Shown piece by piece: positions 52,208-64,000 of a stretch of 64,000 bases of DNA. The DNA is from Harmothoe impar. Lineage: Eukaryota; Annelida; Polychaeta; Phyllodocida; Polynoidae. The notes under the pieces were generated by a model. That model searched no databases. It saw nothing but the letters and a program-made list of their open reading frames with translations, and had not been told where the DNA came from. Every line of letters starts with the position of its first letter. The first letter of the stretch is position 1. Made by a program: the position numbers and the translations under genes. The stretch lies in NCBI GenBank assembly GCA_947462335.1, contig OX381721.1, positions 35,080,303 to 35,144,302 of the forward strand. The letters run 5' to 3'.

Positions 52208-52420
52208 ATCCTGTCTGACATGTTCAGCCGAATAGTATGTGTAGAGTAAGGAAAACTTTGTATGTCTAAGTCCTGTACACTGTGTACTCGTATTTATTTT
52301 TAATCATGTTAAATGTCTCTATTATATGTACTCGGTTATACCCCACTCTCTCTTGGAGCGCAACATTACGACTCATTTTTGTATTTACAAGGATGTCCAT
52401 CCACCTCAAAATTGATGTAA
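52208..52420. other. LINE 3' flank
   Basis: AT-rich, probably the 3' untranslated region. The end of the element is not marked by an obvious tail. Confidence 0.4.
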
Positions 52421-52530
52421 CATACCAGGGCCTCAGCTCCTGACCCTAAAGCTGGTTGTATTGTGGTCGAACAGTCAAACTGATACATGTAACCAGGATA
52501 AAATAAAAACGTTTCAAAAAAAATTGCGTA
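52421..52530. repeat. dispersed repeat, also at 61580-61678
   Basis: GGTTGTATTGTGG, TGATACATGTAACCAGGAT and AAACGTTTCAAAAAA recur in the same order in the acyl-CoA dehydrogenase intron, so both are copies of one dispersed repeat. Confidence 0.65.
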
Positions 52531-53004
52531 ATAAATCTGGGGCTGGCTAATTGACCTTGTTATACTTCCCCTTGGCGGCAGGAAGTGAAATGAACATAGC
52601 CTACTCATGCGGGGGTTAGATGAGTATACTCAGTTGTCCTTTCCGGCAGTTTGATTCAGGGATTCGGCTTTTACTTTTACCCACCAAAAACATGTCAAAT
52701 CATGTCATTGGCGACATGTCATATCTTGGGGCGACTTAAACCCATAGTGTGCCAAAAGTCCACCCTTGTGATTTGTCCAGATCAATTAAGATATTTTTTC
52801 ACGGGGTGGGGGTGGGGGGTGATCTGTTACTCAAACTATCACAGGGCGAGCAGAATAATGGGAAAATGCATGAAAATGCAGCATTTGGCTTATAGATTTT
52901 CAAAATTTTCCAGGGCCATGCCCCAGACCCCTCTTAGATTTATCGCTGTGCTGCACTTGCAACTATTCGAAAGAAATATCACTCGAGGGCTGCATTTAGT
53001 GTCT
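52531..53004. other. intergenic
   Basis: No gene. One GGGGCGACTTAAACCCATAG motif at about 52729 belongs to the repeat family of 42641-43800. Confidence 0.45.
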
Positions 53005-53277
53005 TTAGGGAGTGCTCATTTATTAACAACAGGGGGGGGGGGTGGTGAGATTTCGCGCAGAGCGCGTAAATTTTTTTCACCCCCCCCCCCCCCTCTAGAG
53101 GGGTCGAAATCTTTTACCCCCCCCCCCCCCCCCCCGGCAGGCCGAAAATTGCCCCCCCCCCCAAGAGGGGTCTGAATTTTTTACCCCCCCCCCCCCCGGT
53201 CAAGGGGTCCAAATTTTTTACCCCCCCCCCCCAAATCCACCACCCCCCCCTGTTGTCAAAAAATGAGCACTCCCTTA
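53005..53277. mobile_element. AGGGAGTGGTC-family MITE, copy 2
   Basis: The ends TTAGGGAGTGCTCATTTATT and its complement (AAAAAATGAGCACTCCCTTA) enclose several long G and C runs. Confidence 0.65.
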
Positions 53278-53653
53278 GAGATACCTCATATTGAGACTTG
53301 AAAAATTCTCCTACAGTTTTACAATTTTCAAATCACATCCCTGTTGTGTCACGTAAATTTGATTTTCATTTGACTGGACCATCATAGGAAATATACCACT
53401 GTAACCACAACACTTTGGGGATTTTAGGGCTATGTTTTTCATTACTTATAGTGATGGCAAGTATTTCTTATCGCGTTAGAAAGATGAAACTTAGTGAGTG
53501 GCAGCATGGTGTGCTGCTACTGCTAGGCTGATTTTCTCAGACTTCTGGCCATACTACCTGTTACTCTTTTTCTTTGGACTTTTTTGGATTAGTAGATAGA
53601 TCAAATCTGATTGCAGATTCTGAAAGTAGTCGTTTTCCGGTCATCCTATATAA

Positions 53654-53894
53654 GGCCTAAAAATAAAAGTTGTGTTCCGGTAACATGGCCCAAAAAAAAG
53701 AGGGTCAGTGGGTCAGATTTTTTTTTTTTTTACAATTTTTTTTGGGGTGAAAAGGTGAATTTTAGTGGTAAAAACACCAAAAATGTCCTAAAATTAACAA
53801 AAAAAATTACAAAAAGGTCTAAAAAAATTAGGGTCGGCCCCAAAACGGAGGGTCGGTCGGGATACCGGAACACAACTTTTTTTTTTTTTAGGCC
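53654..53894. mobile_element. Harbinger-like MITE, TAA target duplication
   Basis: The ends GGCCTAAAAATAAAAGTTGT and ACAACTTTTTTTTTTTAGGCC face each other, with TAA outside both (53651-53653 and 53895-53897). Confidence 0.7.
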
Positions 53895-53897
53895 TAA

Positions 53898-54612
53898 GTT
53901 AGAAAAATTTAGTTAAATCTAAATATTTAGTTCATGAAAAAAATTCTTAAACTTTCAAGTCGCCTCAAGCTATGATGTATTCATAAAAAAAATATTTCAA
54001 CCCATATGGTAAACTGGTATATGTTTAGCATTAGATAGTGCTGTCAAAAGGGAAAATCGGACAGGAATTAATAAAGATATTTAAGTTTCATATTTGAGTA
54101 CTTTCGCGCAAAGCATTTCATTTGCAGCACTGAGCGTGTTAGAAATATGGCTGTAACTTTTTTTTCTAAGCCTCGGACCGATTTTATGGTTACAAAGAAA
54201 TGATCAGCAGGCATTTCTGCATTAGACACATTATTTTCATAGGATTCTAAGAAGTCTTAATGACCGAGATCAATATAAACAGGCAAGTGAGTTTAGCACT
54301 GTGACAGATACGGACTTGCGCGAGTGGGGGCGACCATGCCTTGGCTAGGGCTAGGCCTAGGCCAGGGCCTAGGCTATGCCAGGCTACTATGGCCGGTATG
54401 GCAGTATGGCAAATTACTGTATGGACTTACTATGCCTATGGCGTGGGGGGGGGGGGGGGGGGGACAGCCAAGGAAATTTGGTCAGGCCCAGGGCCGGGGC
54501 GGAGGGGTGGGGGTTAGCCACTCTCGTACATCCATCTTGACTGAATTGTAACTTGTACCAATAACAAATCACCCTCATGCAACCCAGGATGAAGAGATGT
54601 CGATGTCAGATT
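53898..54612. other. intergenic
   Basis: No gene. A G17-type homopolymer lies near 54446-54462 and CTAGGGCTAGGCCTAGG repeats near 54345. Confidence 0.45.
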
Positions 54613-55079
54613 CAGGGATGCCAAGTGTTACGATTTTTTCGTAATTTTACGATTTTTGACCCCTATTACGACCGCTACGATTTCTGCTGGCAAATTACGA
54701 TTTTTAGGAATTTTTGAAGTGTGTATTTAAAAAGGGCTTAACCCCTTCCTTGCATGCACATGTTGCAAACGGGTGGCATATTTCCCTCCACTAGAGCCTA
54801 TGGACTCAAAACAAGTCCATTGAAGTTGAAAAGGGATAGGAAAAAAAAGAGAAACAGGAAGAAACCATTTCATCCTCTCCCTTTGAAATTGCTTAGTAGG
54901 CATTAATTGTTAGACCATAATATAATAGAGCAAACAGCTAAAACCTATGTGTAAGATCATTCTAAATGACATATTATTGTTACAATTTTTCATATGATTT
55001 CAAGCTAAAATTATTACGAATTTGGGGTCTAAAAATCGTAACAAATACGATTTTGGGCTTGGGTAACTTGGCATCCCTG
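54613..55079. mobile_element. hAT-like non-autonomous element
   Basis: Termini CAGGGATGCCAAGT and ACTTGGCATCCCTG, with the direct repeat CAGATT on both sides (54607-54612 and 55080-55085). The interior is rich in TTACGATTTT. Confidence 0.7.
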
Positions 55080-55085
55080 CAGATT

Positions 55086-55851
55086 ACTAACTAAGTTTTA
55101 CTTCAATAGATAATTGCACCCACCCACCCCCATATCGTACACATCATGACACATGATACCCACATCCACACACACACAACCAGTACTACCGGTAGTGGTT
55201 GTCATTAATTAATTAAGTAGGAGACCCGCCCTCATGTCATACATATATAATATACCGGTATTATAGACATTAATACATGTATATTTATTATATATTGTGT
55301 GTCTATGCCGGTATATATGGATTATCATTCATGCTGGCAGTCAGCCAATCGTGTATTGTCATAATTATGTCAACCAGGTCGTAGGGAAACCTTTTAATCC
55401 TTTATAGCCTCGGTGAAGGTTGATATCCGGTATTTTACAGAGTATCTTACAGATTTGTCCTACCTACTTGATATAACGGGTCAGTGTGGGGTCACTTCAG
55501 GTAGGCAGGACGATCAGGCCGAAGCAAAACAGTTGTGTTCAGGTAACGTGTCCAAAAGGAATTTGGTCTTCTCTTTTTTTGACCTATGAGGATTTTTTCT
55601 CAAGTTTCTAATAGTTTCAGAAATATATATTTATAAAAGAAAAAAAGAAAGGGTTGATCAGGATAGATAGTTGAACGTTGGACTGTCACTTGGAGCCACG
55701 GCTAGTATGCGAGTCGGATCTGCAGTGCAGTTTATAGGATTATACGGGTTAGACGTGAGTTTTTAGATTTATACTACAGTACTAAAGTCGCCATAATCCA
55801 GCCCATATGATTCTCCCAAAGTCTAGGTGCGACGAATACGAGTTAGGCTTA
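55086..55851. other. intergenic
   Basis: No gene; several TATA/ATAT-rich stretches at 55240-55320. Confidence 0.45.
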
Positions 55852-56192
55852 GGCCACACCAAAAAAAAAAGTTGGTCGATGGATTTCACTTTTCAAAAAA
55901 TGGTGCAAGCAAGCGATTTTTTTTGGATTTTTTTAAAAAGATTTTTTTTTTGTCAATAGATTTTGTCGGTGGAAAACTCGAACGAGCGACTTTTTCAAAA
56001 TAAACGTTAACCAGCTTCTGACAAAAGGACCCTTAAAATGAAAATTTATTGGTTGATCTGGGGGAATTACTGGAAGAGAAATTAGGGGGAAAAAATCTCA
56101 ATTTTGAAAAAAAAGAGGCGAGCAAAATCCAATATCATTTCCGAAAATAAGGTGCGTGAAATCCATTGACCAACTTTTTTTTTGGTCTGGCC
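55852..56192. mobile_element. Harbinger-like MITE, TTA target duplication
   Basis: Ends GGCCACACCAAAAAAAAAAG and CTTTTTTTTTGGTCTGGCC; TTA lies on both sides. The inner arm GTTGGTCGATGGATTTCAC is also inverted at the right. A partial relative begins at 59118. Confidence 0.7.
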
Positions 56193-56738
56193 TTATATAT
56201 ACGAGAGTTTGCGGTACTTCTGTTGGCATTTGGGACAGCCACCAGCATCCAGCGTGTGAGCACCTGGTGGTATATAGTGGGTGTCACCAACGTCTCCCTG
56301 TCATGTAGTAGATGTGTGGTGGACCCTATAACCCTCATGTCCGCCAGGTGCTCTGTAGTACTATACACATGATCTGGGCTCCAGTCCCAATATAGACCAC
56401 CTCAGCCTGACCCTGCGTACCTTGTAAACGCTAGTGGGAGTGGCCAGGGCAGGTAGTCCAGCTTATTCCCAGTAAGGCATCGTCAACCTGCGTGCCAAAC
56501 GGAGCACACCTCTCCGTTCAGGTAAAGATCAGCCGGTTTCTCTGTTCAGGTCAAGATTTCATTTTCTCAACCACAAGTATCATATTGTCTCCCCTGTATT
56601 TCCGGTAGCCATGAAACAGGCCGAGTCCGTCACTTATCAGGGTATTGAAGGTGCTTGACACTTTAACTTTAAGGACGGCATGATACCACAAGGATCCATG
56701 TTGCATCGCCGTCATGATGCACAACATCTATACTGCAC
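56193..56738. other. intergenic
   Basis: No gene recognised. Confidence 0.45.
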
Positions 56739-56967
56739 TAAGGGAGTGGTCATTTCTTAACAACATGAGAGGGTTGGTGGATTTGGACCCCTTGAAGGGG
56801 AGGACCAAAAAATTGCATTCCTCTTTAGCGAAAAAGCCTGCACATTACTATAGCTCAAAGGGGTCGGCCGCGCTCAATTTCAACTTGTCTAAGGGGACCA
56901 AAATAATTTCGACCCGATTGCGCGAAAATTAACTGCCCCCTGTTGTTAAAATATGACCACTCCCTAA
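56739..56967. mobile_element. AGGGAGTGGTC-family MITE, copy 3
   Basis: Ends TAAGGGAGTGGTCATTTCTT and TGTTAAAATATGACCACTCCCTAA; the interior resembles copy 1 (AAGCCTGCACATTACTATAG). Confidence 0.65.
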
Positions 56968-57562
56968 CAAGGAACCAGTGGTCGCTGCATGGATGCTTTG
57001 TACCGACCCTATAGGAGGCAGGCTGAGTGTATCAACTCTATATGGTATAGGGTGGTGCATGCTAAAGCTACTCCCCAGTGCTGTTTTAATATACTCATGT
57101 CAACAAAAAGGCATACTATGTGCATTAAAGCACTACGCTGCCCTTCAAGGGTTAGATTATCTCACAACATTCAACCATAAACATTAAGAGGGGACAGGGG
57201 ACCTCTGTGAGATAGGAAGGAACTTGAACCTTGAAATAAGACTTTGGTCTGTTTAGACTTTATAGGATTGGTAGCTATTGTTTGGTTTATCTTTTCACCA
57301 TGATGCAATGTTGCGATGAAAACAGAGGGGATTATTGTTATGTTACATTTCTGTGATTTTCATTGCCATTCCAATGATTTATTGAATTAAATTGAACATT
57401 TCGCCATTTTCAGATACCATAACATTAGGTAACATCTTGCAAACGCAACATCCCTGTACAGTGTTTTCAACACCACTGACGACGAAAATATTCTCAAATT
57501 CTTAAAGGAAACCCAACTATGGGACAAAATATGAAAAAGAAATTCAACAACAAAAATATGTA

Positions 57563-58012
57563 CCGTAAAACCTCGCTTATAAGTCGACCTCACTTATAGG
57601 TCGAATTGGAATTTTGAGGGAAAAAATCGACTTGTAGGAAAAGCTTTCACTTTTTGGAAAACCTCACTTATAGGTCGAATTGGAGTTTGAGATTTTTTGA
57701 GGGGGCCACACCCCAACCCAGACCCCCCATGACCACCCTTTTCCTATAGCCAAAGTGAGTAATATTCATGACATGCTGTCCTAAAGACGACTCCCAACAT
57801 ATGGTGTGATAAAATAAGCCTTACATGGAAAAACAATGCCCTAAAAAGTGTGTATTTTACAGCATTAAAATTAACCTATTTTGGGTCCCTAAATAATTTT
57901 ACTTTTTTTCAAAACCTCACCTATAGGTCGAATTGGACTTTAGAGGTGAAAATTCGACTTATAGCAAAAATAAATTCCAAATAAAAATCGACCTATAAGC
58001 GAGGTTTTACGG
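57563..58012. mobile_element. CCGTAAAACCTCG MITE (pogo/Tigger-like), copy 1
   Basis: Ends CCGTAAAACCTCGCTTATAA and TTATAGGTCGATT-type inner arms mirrored by ATAAGCGAGGTTTTACGG, flanked by TA on both sides. Five shorter or diverged relatives follow to 63462. Confidence 0.7.
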
Positions 58013-58514
58013 TATATATAAAAATTAAAAAACAAAAAATAAAAACAAAAAACAAAAACAAAAAAAAAACCCACAAAAACACAAAAAAATGGGGGAGAGT
58101 AGTTTGGCAGGCTGGGATGTATTACTCCAGACTGATGGCACACAGTTGTATGAGCCTGGAGTTTTCACTGCTTCCCAACTTTACCTATAGCTGCGCTTTC
58201 CCATGCTGTGGTAGACTTACAGCATAACAAAGGCCTGTCCCTCTCACACCATGTCTATGTGGTGTCGGAGGTTAAAGAACCATTGCTTCGGTAAATGTGT
58301 AGGAGCGGGATTTCTATCTTTTGGCTCATCTCATAGATTCGATCATCCTGGATACGATCACCCGAGGTAGGCCTTCGGCCTACCTTTTAACTTGTGAAAA
58401 AAAATGTAACTTGAGTAAGTCTCACCTGCATAGTCAGTGGGACGTTAAACTACACAAACAAACAAACAAAAGTACTGAGGCATTTGTGTCAATTATGCTG
58501 ATATGATAGAGCTA

Positions 58515-58951
58515 CCGTAAATTCCCATGTATAACCCGCATATACCTTATTCGATGTAATAAGCGCACAGTGCGCTTAAACAAATATTTTAAAGTAAAAA
58601 AAACAAAAATAAGTTTAATCCTGATAGGTGCACACCACCCCACCCATAGGCATTTATTCAGGCTCAAAATTTGATATATTTTGGCCGTTATATTGTCTAA
58701 AATTGGGCAAAAAAATGGGTGTGCACGCTTATTAGGGTATATGTGCTTATTACGGCGAATACAGTAATCTGCAACCCGACTTTCGCAGAACCCTATAACC
58801 CGCTACTGGGTCTGAATATCACCATTTTACTGCTGTACTTACAAAAACCCTAGACTAGTATAACCCGCACCTAGACTTTAAAAGTATTATATAACCCGCA
58901 CTTGAGGGTTAGTTCACTCATAACCTGCAGGTTATACCCGAGCATTTATGG
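58515..58951. mobile_element. CCGTAAA MITE, copy 2 (CCGTAAATTCCC type)
   Basis: Starts CCGTAAATTCCCATGTATAA, ends GAGCATTTATGG, with TA flanks. Upstream of the dehydrogenase first exon. Confidence 0.6.
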
Positions 58952-59011
58952 TACACACAATTGTGAATTAATTTCTAATCAAATGAATATTTAACGTTGC
59001 AGCAAACCAAG

Positions 59012-62000
59012 ATGGCAGGTCGTTACTTGTCCACCGTGTGCCGCACGGCCGCTGTACAGGGCCGCGCTGCCCAGCTACGGCTCCTGTCTGCTCAACAACA
59101 CAGGTAACCCTTTATAAGGCCACACCAAATTAAAAAGTTGTTCCACGTGATGGTGGGAGGACCAACACGACACCCCCATGTGTAAACACGGTTCTATTTG
59201 TGTCTTACCATCAAATAAATACATTTTAAACCTAGCATGCCTTTGACTATGCTTTCAAATACAGTAAAACGAAAACAGACCAAAGAGATCGCATTGTTTA
59301 CATGTCCGCCATCTTGTTTGTAACGTTGCCATGACTATGTCATGTTGCGCAGCAGCATGCCCAAGTTGCCTGGCAACTTGCTCTAATGACGTCAGAGCAT
59401 GGTGTTGGTCCTCTGACCAACACCATGAACGTTGGTCCATTGTTTTCAATGGGGAGTGCACGGCGGACCATGATAGAACTATGGATTTCCCGCACCAAAT
59501 TTCCTGGAAAATTGCATTTAAAAAAAATAATGTTAGGGGGCTTTTCCTCTAATCGGAGCCAGGAAATTTGGGAAAAAAGACAATTTTGCCTTCAAAAAAA
59601 TCAAAAAAATCGCCCGATATATTGATTCAAGGTTGAAATCCATAGACCAAAAAGAATCATCTGTCTAATGACATTCTTTAGACTACCCCGCCCCCCCCCC
59701 CACCCAACCCCTCCCTATAAGGGGCCGAATAGGGCTTTAATGTACGTTGCCAGTTGTTGTCTTGAGGCTTAAAAGACTAACATGAGGCTTAAAAGTTTAA
59801 AAAAATAGTGTGTTCAAAAATATCTACAGATATTAGAAAAAACAGTCGGTAGGTCGAACTTTTAGGTGAAAAAAATATTTTTGAAAACTCTGGAATTGTA
59901 TGAATCATTGGGAGGTAAAAGTTCCGAAATAAGATAATTACTAGGAAGCCAGTCTCATAATCCTTGAGATGTATGATATAGACATTTAGAAAATATATAG
60001 CGATTGCTGAGGTTAACTTCAAATGCTGATCATTATACATTTAATGTTTATTTATGCAGAGGTAAGGCTACGGAGGCTAGTCCTGACATCACCCACGAGG
60101 AGAAGAAACCATTCCGCCTGGACCCGGCCGACGCTAACAGTTTGATGGACATCGGTATCAGGAAACTCTTCACAGAGGAACACGACATATTCCGCGCCAG
60201 TGCTAGGAAGTTTTTTGAGGAAGAAGTGAAGCCCAACATTGATAAGTATGTACTTTAGGAAATAACATGGTACAGTATATATATATATATATACTGTAAA
60301 ACCTATTTTATAGGCCGCAGCTAGTACACAAGTCAGACCGCCAGTTATAGGATCAGGATAAAGTCAGGCTGCAGCTTATACGCAAGTTTTCAGATGTTTA
60401 CTACAGTACTAAAGTCGCCATAATATATAAGACCCCTTGTGCGGCTTATAGGATTTTCCCAAAGTCTAGCGGCGACCAATACGCGAGTTACTAGTAGGCT
60501 TATATGCGAGGTTTTACAGTACCGTGTTTGTTGTCATACGTGTCTAAAGCCTTTAATCAATACCTGTACCAATCCATGGACAGGTCCTGCCTAATGTATT
60601 CGGACAAAAGTAAATCTATTATCTCGAGATATACCGTAAATTCCCGCGCACTACCCGCGGGTTGTACGCGAAACAACCTCAGCTTTCATTTGATACCAAA
60701 CATGCCTATATAGGGTGTGGGTTATACGAGGGTTTTTATTACTATAGAACAGTACTAAAATAGAAGTTTTCAAACTCAGAAACGGGTTATAGGATTCTCC
60801 TAAGTTGGGGGTGCGGGTTATACGCGAGATGCGGGTTATACGCGGGCATTTACGGTACCCTAAAACCTCACGTATAGGCCGCGGCTTGTACGCAAATCAG
60901 ATCGCTAGTGCGGCTTATAGGATCGCCACAGAGTCAGGGTGCGGCTTATACGCGAGTTTCTGCTACTATAGTACAGTATAAAAGTTGCCATAATCAGATC
61001 ACTGGTGCGGCTTATAGGATCGGCCCAAAGTCGGGGTGCGGCTTATACGCAAGTTAGGCTCATACGCGAGGTTTTACGGTAGTAACATTGCAGGCCAATC
61101 ATGTATGTAGATATTGATAAAAAAAACTGAAATTAATTTAGTTGTGTCTGCCGAAAAACAAATCAAGTTGACATTGTCATCATTTTCTGTTCTTTGTGTT
61201 GTAGGTTTGAAGCTCAGGGCGAGGTGGACCGTGAGGTAAGTTATACCCAGTGGGTCCGCCATTTAAAATTGTGCTGGTTTCCTATCTATCAATTTATCAT
61301 GATAAACCAGCAAACATACAAATATAATAGATAAATGAGTAGATTTCAGTATCAAAGGGTGTGGAGCAGGACCTATTTTTTTTTCGCATATATATTTTCA
61401 CAAATTGACCACAAAGTACAATTTCACGTGTATTTAGATTCACAGATTTTGGAATATGGCAGTAGTATGATTATACTGGATAAATATCCACTTTTTAAAT
61501 CGCGAAAATATATACAGCGCAAAATAAAATACGCTTTAATGCGGTAATGAATCTTAAATCTAGATTCTGTTGTAAATACCACGGTGCCTGCTCCAGTACC
61601 CACTGGTTGTATCGTGGGTGAGAGGCAGAGCTGATACATATAAACCAGGATAATATAAAAACCGTTTCAAAAAACAAAATGTTAATACTTACATTCCCGT
61701 CTCTGTCCCCAGGTGTGGGTGAAGGCGGGTGCCCAGGGCCTCCTGGGGGCGTCCATCAATGCCGACCACGGCGGTATCGGTGCAGACCTCCTCTACTCCG
61801 CCATCGTCTGGGAAGAACAGTCAGTACCACCCTCAATAGCTATTTCTATTTACTGACAAGTTTGATATCAGCATTTAAAGTTAGGGTCCTATTGGCAGAA
61901 AGGCATCAGGCCAAGCTACAGAATAAATAACACCGGTAAATGAGTGGTAAAGTACAAGTCTATGGCTAAAATGAAGGGAAAAAAATCATTTTGACAGCAG

Positions 62001-63723
62001 TGCCCTGTAGGCACAGCTTAAAAAAAAGTGCCTCTGAGACTTAAATGTGCCGCTGGGTATAAGGCACAGGGATTTGTCGAGCCTTGATTGCATCATGACG
62101 ACAAATGTCATCTTTTAGTGACATACCGTCCCTTAATAAAGATTAACAACACGGGGCGTTGATTCTGAGAGATGACCTGTATACATTACAGAGCCTACAT
62201 CAACGACACGGGGTGTGGGTTCCCGCTACATTCAGAGATCGTGATGCCTTACATCTCGCATTACGGCACACCGGAGCAGATCGAGAAGTTCATCCCCCGG
62301 ATGACGGCAGGCGAGTGTATCGGGGCCATCGCCATGACCGAACCAGGAGCAGGCAGGTAGGCACCCCACGGCATACAACTGTTCAATTTCTGCAGTAAAG
62401 GGGAACCATAAAGGCGTTTCACATGGTGATGTTCTACATTTCTGTGCATAATGGTTGATTTGAAATTAAATCATGGAAGTTTTCACCTTTTTTTTTCATT
62501 TTTAGGGATAAAGTAGAAAAATTTAAACTTTTCAAAATTCTATATGTAAAAAAGTAGTTTGGAAGCCCTAAATTGTCTTTGCTTTTTCCGATTCTATATG
62601 ATTTATACTGCATAGAGAAAATCTCAGGGTTGCCACTGTCAGGGAAAATGTCAGGGAAAATATTTTTTGTTCCAGGTCAGGGAAATGTCAGGGAATTTCA
62701 GATTTTTTAGCAAAATGTCAGGGAAAATGAAATTTTCTGAAAACGTCAGGGAAAATAATATTTTGTCAGGGAAATTCATTGAAATGCCAAAAAAAGACAC
62801 CTGTTTTCTTTCAAAAAGTCTGTATTTTATCATGATTCTAAGGGAGAAAAAAACTAAATCCTCAAGAAGGAGGGGACAAAAAATTTGCGCGCACGCGATA
62901 CACAAAAACCCCTGTTGTTAGATAATAACCACTCGCTAAGTAGAAGATAACTTTATAAGGAGTGCATATTCATAATTGGAGGGCATTTAAAAACATGGGG
63001 TTTATGTCGCAATTGTCAGGGAAATTTGATATTACGTCATGGAAATGTCAGGGAAAAGTCAGGGAATTTAAAACTACCTTGTCCGTGGCAACCCTGAATC
63101 TGACTTTAAGTGACATTGAACAAAGGGTAGGAAGCAAATTAAATGAAAAAAAAATAAAAGGTCTAAATAGTAAAATAGAAACATTTCACTGCTGCTTAAA
63201 AAAATGGTTCTAAGAACTCACAAGAGACACACTTAACAGTACCGTAAAACCTTGCGTATAAGACGCGGCTAGTACGCGACTCAGATCAGTAGTGCGGCTT
63301 ATAAATCGGCCCATGGTCAGGGTGTGGTTTATACGCGAGTTTTTGCTCCTATAGTTCAGTACAAAAGTCACTATAATCAAATGACCAGTGCGGCTTATAG
63401 GATCGGCCCAAAGTCGGGGTGCGGCTTATACGCAAGTTAGACTTATACGCAAGGTTTTACGGTATTAATTTTAATGACTTAACAATTACAGTGACCTTCA
63501 GGGTATCCGTACCCACGCTAAGCGAGATGGAGATGACTGGATCCTCAATGGCAGTAAGGTGTTCATCACTAATGGCTGGCTGGCCGACGTCTGTATCGTG
63601 GTCGCCATTACAAACCCCGAGGCCAAGTCTCCCGCTCACGGCATCTCGCTCTTCCTGGTGGAGGACGGTATGAAGGGCTTCATTAAGGGCAGCAAGCTCA
63701 AGAAGATGGGACTCAAGTCTCAG
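59012..63723 (+). CDS. ACADL: long-chain acyl-CoA dehydrogenase, exons 1-6 (gene continues to the right)
   Basis: Exons 59012-59103, 60060-60245, 61205-61235, 61713-61819, 62192-62356 and 63492-63723. All junctions are GT-AG and keep one frame (phases 2, 2, 0, 2, 2, 0). Exon 1 gives a basic, Arg-rich mitochondrial presequence (MAGRYLSTVCRTAAVQGRA). The following exons give the N-terminal helical domain (FRASARKFFEEEVKPNIDK), the flavin-binding segment IGAIAMTEPGAG and the middle beta domain (DDWILNGSKVFITNGW, SPAHGISLFLVEDGMKGF). These match the mitochondrial acyl-CoA dehydrogenase family and most closely the long-chain type, which starts beta-oxidation of long fatty acyl-CoAs with FAD as cofactor. 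The catalytic Glu and C-terminal domain lie beyond the window. Introns are full of MITEs. Confidence 0.9.
60294..60519. mobile_element. CCGTAAAACC MITE, copy 3
   Basis: Starts CTGTAAAACCTATTTTATAG and ends GCGAGGTTTTACAG with TA flanks, in intron 2 of the dehydrogenase gene after a (TA)n tract. Confidence 0.65.
60634..60855. mobile_element. CCGTAAATTCCCGCG MITE, copy 4
   Basis: Ends CCGTAAATTCCCGCGCACTA and TTATACGCGGGCATTTACGG, TA flanks. Confidence 0.65.
60858..61079. mobile_element. CCGTAAAACCTC MITE, copy 5
   Basis: Ends CCCTAAAACCTCACGTATAG and ATACGCGAGGTTTTACGG. It shares one TA with copy 4, so the two are head-to-tail. Confidence 0.65.
61580..61678. repeat. dispersed repeat, also at 52421-52530
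   Basis: Shares GGTTGTAT(C/T)GTGG, TGATACAT and ACCAGGATA with the copy near the LINE. Confidence 0.6.
62625..63096. mobile_element. hAT-like element, CAGGGTTGCCAC ends
   Basis: Ends CAGGGTTGCCACTG and CGTGGCAACCCTG, flanked by AATCT on both sides. Inside are many (T)GTCAGGGAAA repeats and a fragment of the AGGGAGTGGTC-family MITE (CCTGTTGTTAGATAATAACC). Confidence 0.65.
63242..63462. mobile_element. CCGTAAAACCTTGCG MITE, copy 6
   Basis: 221 bp, ends CCGTAAAACCTTGCGTATAA and TTATACGCAAGGTTTTACGG, TA flanks; it lies 29 bp before exon 6 of the dehydrogenase gene. Confidence 0.7.
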
Positions 63724-64000
63724 GTACTCGTTATGCTGCATTTTGATTTACCATCTCATCTGTAGCAAATATGTATACCGGTATTAAGTTTGAGAACTAT
63801 TAAAATACTAAATATTTATAGTGTAAGAACTACAATTTGTAAGTAATTCAATTTTAAAAATTGGAAAAAAAAAAAATAGATATGATTTGCATCTGAAAAC
63901 AGTCTTGTATTTGTTCCAATGACACTATAATTCAAAGGCCAAAGATGGCGTTTGTGTTAATTTTTTCGATTAAAAGCCATGATACTACCCTGTCTACGGA
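63724..64000. other. start of dehydrogenase intron 6
   Basis: Begins GTACTC after the exon; AT-rich, no repeat family recognised. The next exon is outside the window. Confidence 0.6.

Noticed and set aside
53611..53916. 101-aa Lys-rich ORF
   Set aside because: Falls inside a MITE with TAA duplication.
62651..62921. ORFs on both strands rich in repeated FPD and SGK motifs
   Set aside because: They come from GTCAGGGAAA repeats inside a hAT-like non-autonomous element.

Overview
The window is nuclear DNA of a non-vertebrate animal. It holds a spliced host gene with GT-AG introns, an LTR retrotransposon, a LINE, many inverted-repeat mini-elements and a 22-kb Polinton-type virus-like element. 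A marine invertebrate (mollusc, other lophotrochozoan or lancelet) would fit, but no sequence here fixes the species.

Layout. (1) 1-8143: a decayed Ty3/Gypsy element on the minus strand, with one LTR, a primer site, gag, a frameshift site and pol broken inside the integrase; an unexplained acidic ORF runs off the left edge. (2) 8.1-16.6 kb: gene-poor DNA with MITE-like elements, an 11-bp minisatellite, and one possible signal-peptide exon of a host gene on the minus strand. (3) 16640-39058: a Polinton/adintovirus-like element bounded by inverted repeats. (4) 39-44 kb: repeat-rich DNA. (5) 44.4-52.3 kb: LINE-related ORFs, namely a coiled-coil/RNA-binding ORF1 ending in a NADAR domain, a 372-aa unknown, and an endonuclease-reverse transcriptase ORF2. 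(6) 52.3-64 kb: more MITEs and the first six exons of a host long-chain acyl-CoA dehydrogenase gene, which continues past the right edge.

The Polinton-like element is the centre of interest. Its left half runs rightward: a DNA polymerase B gene in nine exons, a NADAR domain directly after it in a shifted frame, a packaging ATPase, a BIR (IAP-like) protein, two small basic candidate core proteins, a conserved 183-aa structural-type protein, a truncated chromodomain integrase, a shortened candidate minor capsid protein, a hexon-like major capsid protein and an adenain-like protease. The right half is not standard Polinton content: two divergently transcribed, distantly related type I membrane glycoproteins around a promoter region with a 37-bp inverted repeat, a spliced putative nuclear protein, a three-member family of small acidic proteins (one copy broken by a 10-bp duplication), and a tRNA-Lys(UUU) gene with a Pol III terminator.

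The replication and capsid genes mostly read open, while the integrase lacks its first catalytic Asp and several accessory genes are frame-broken. That suggests a fairly young but decaying insertion. NADAR domains occur in two unrelated mobile elements within 22 kb of each other, which suggests that control of ADP-ribosylation or NAD matters to both.
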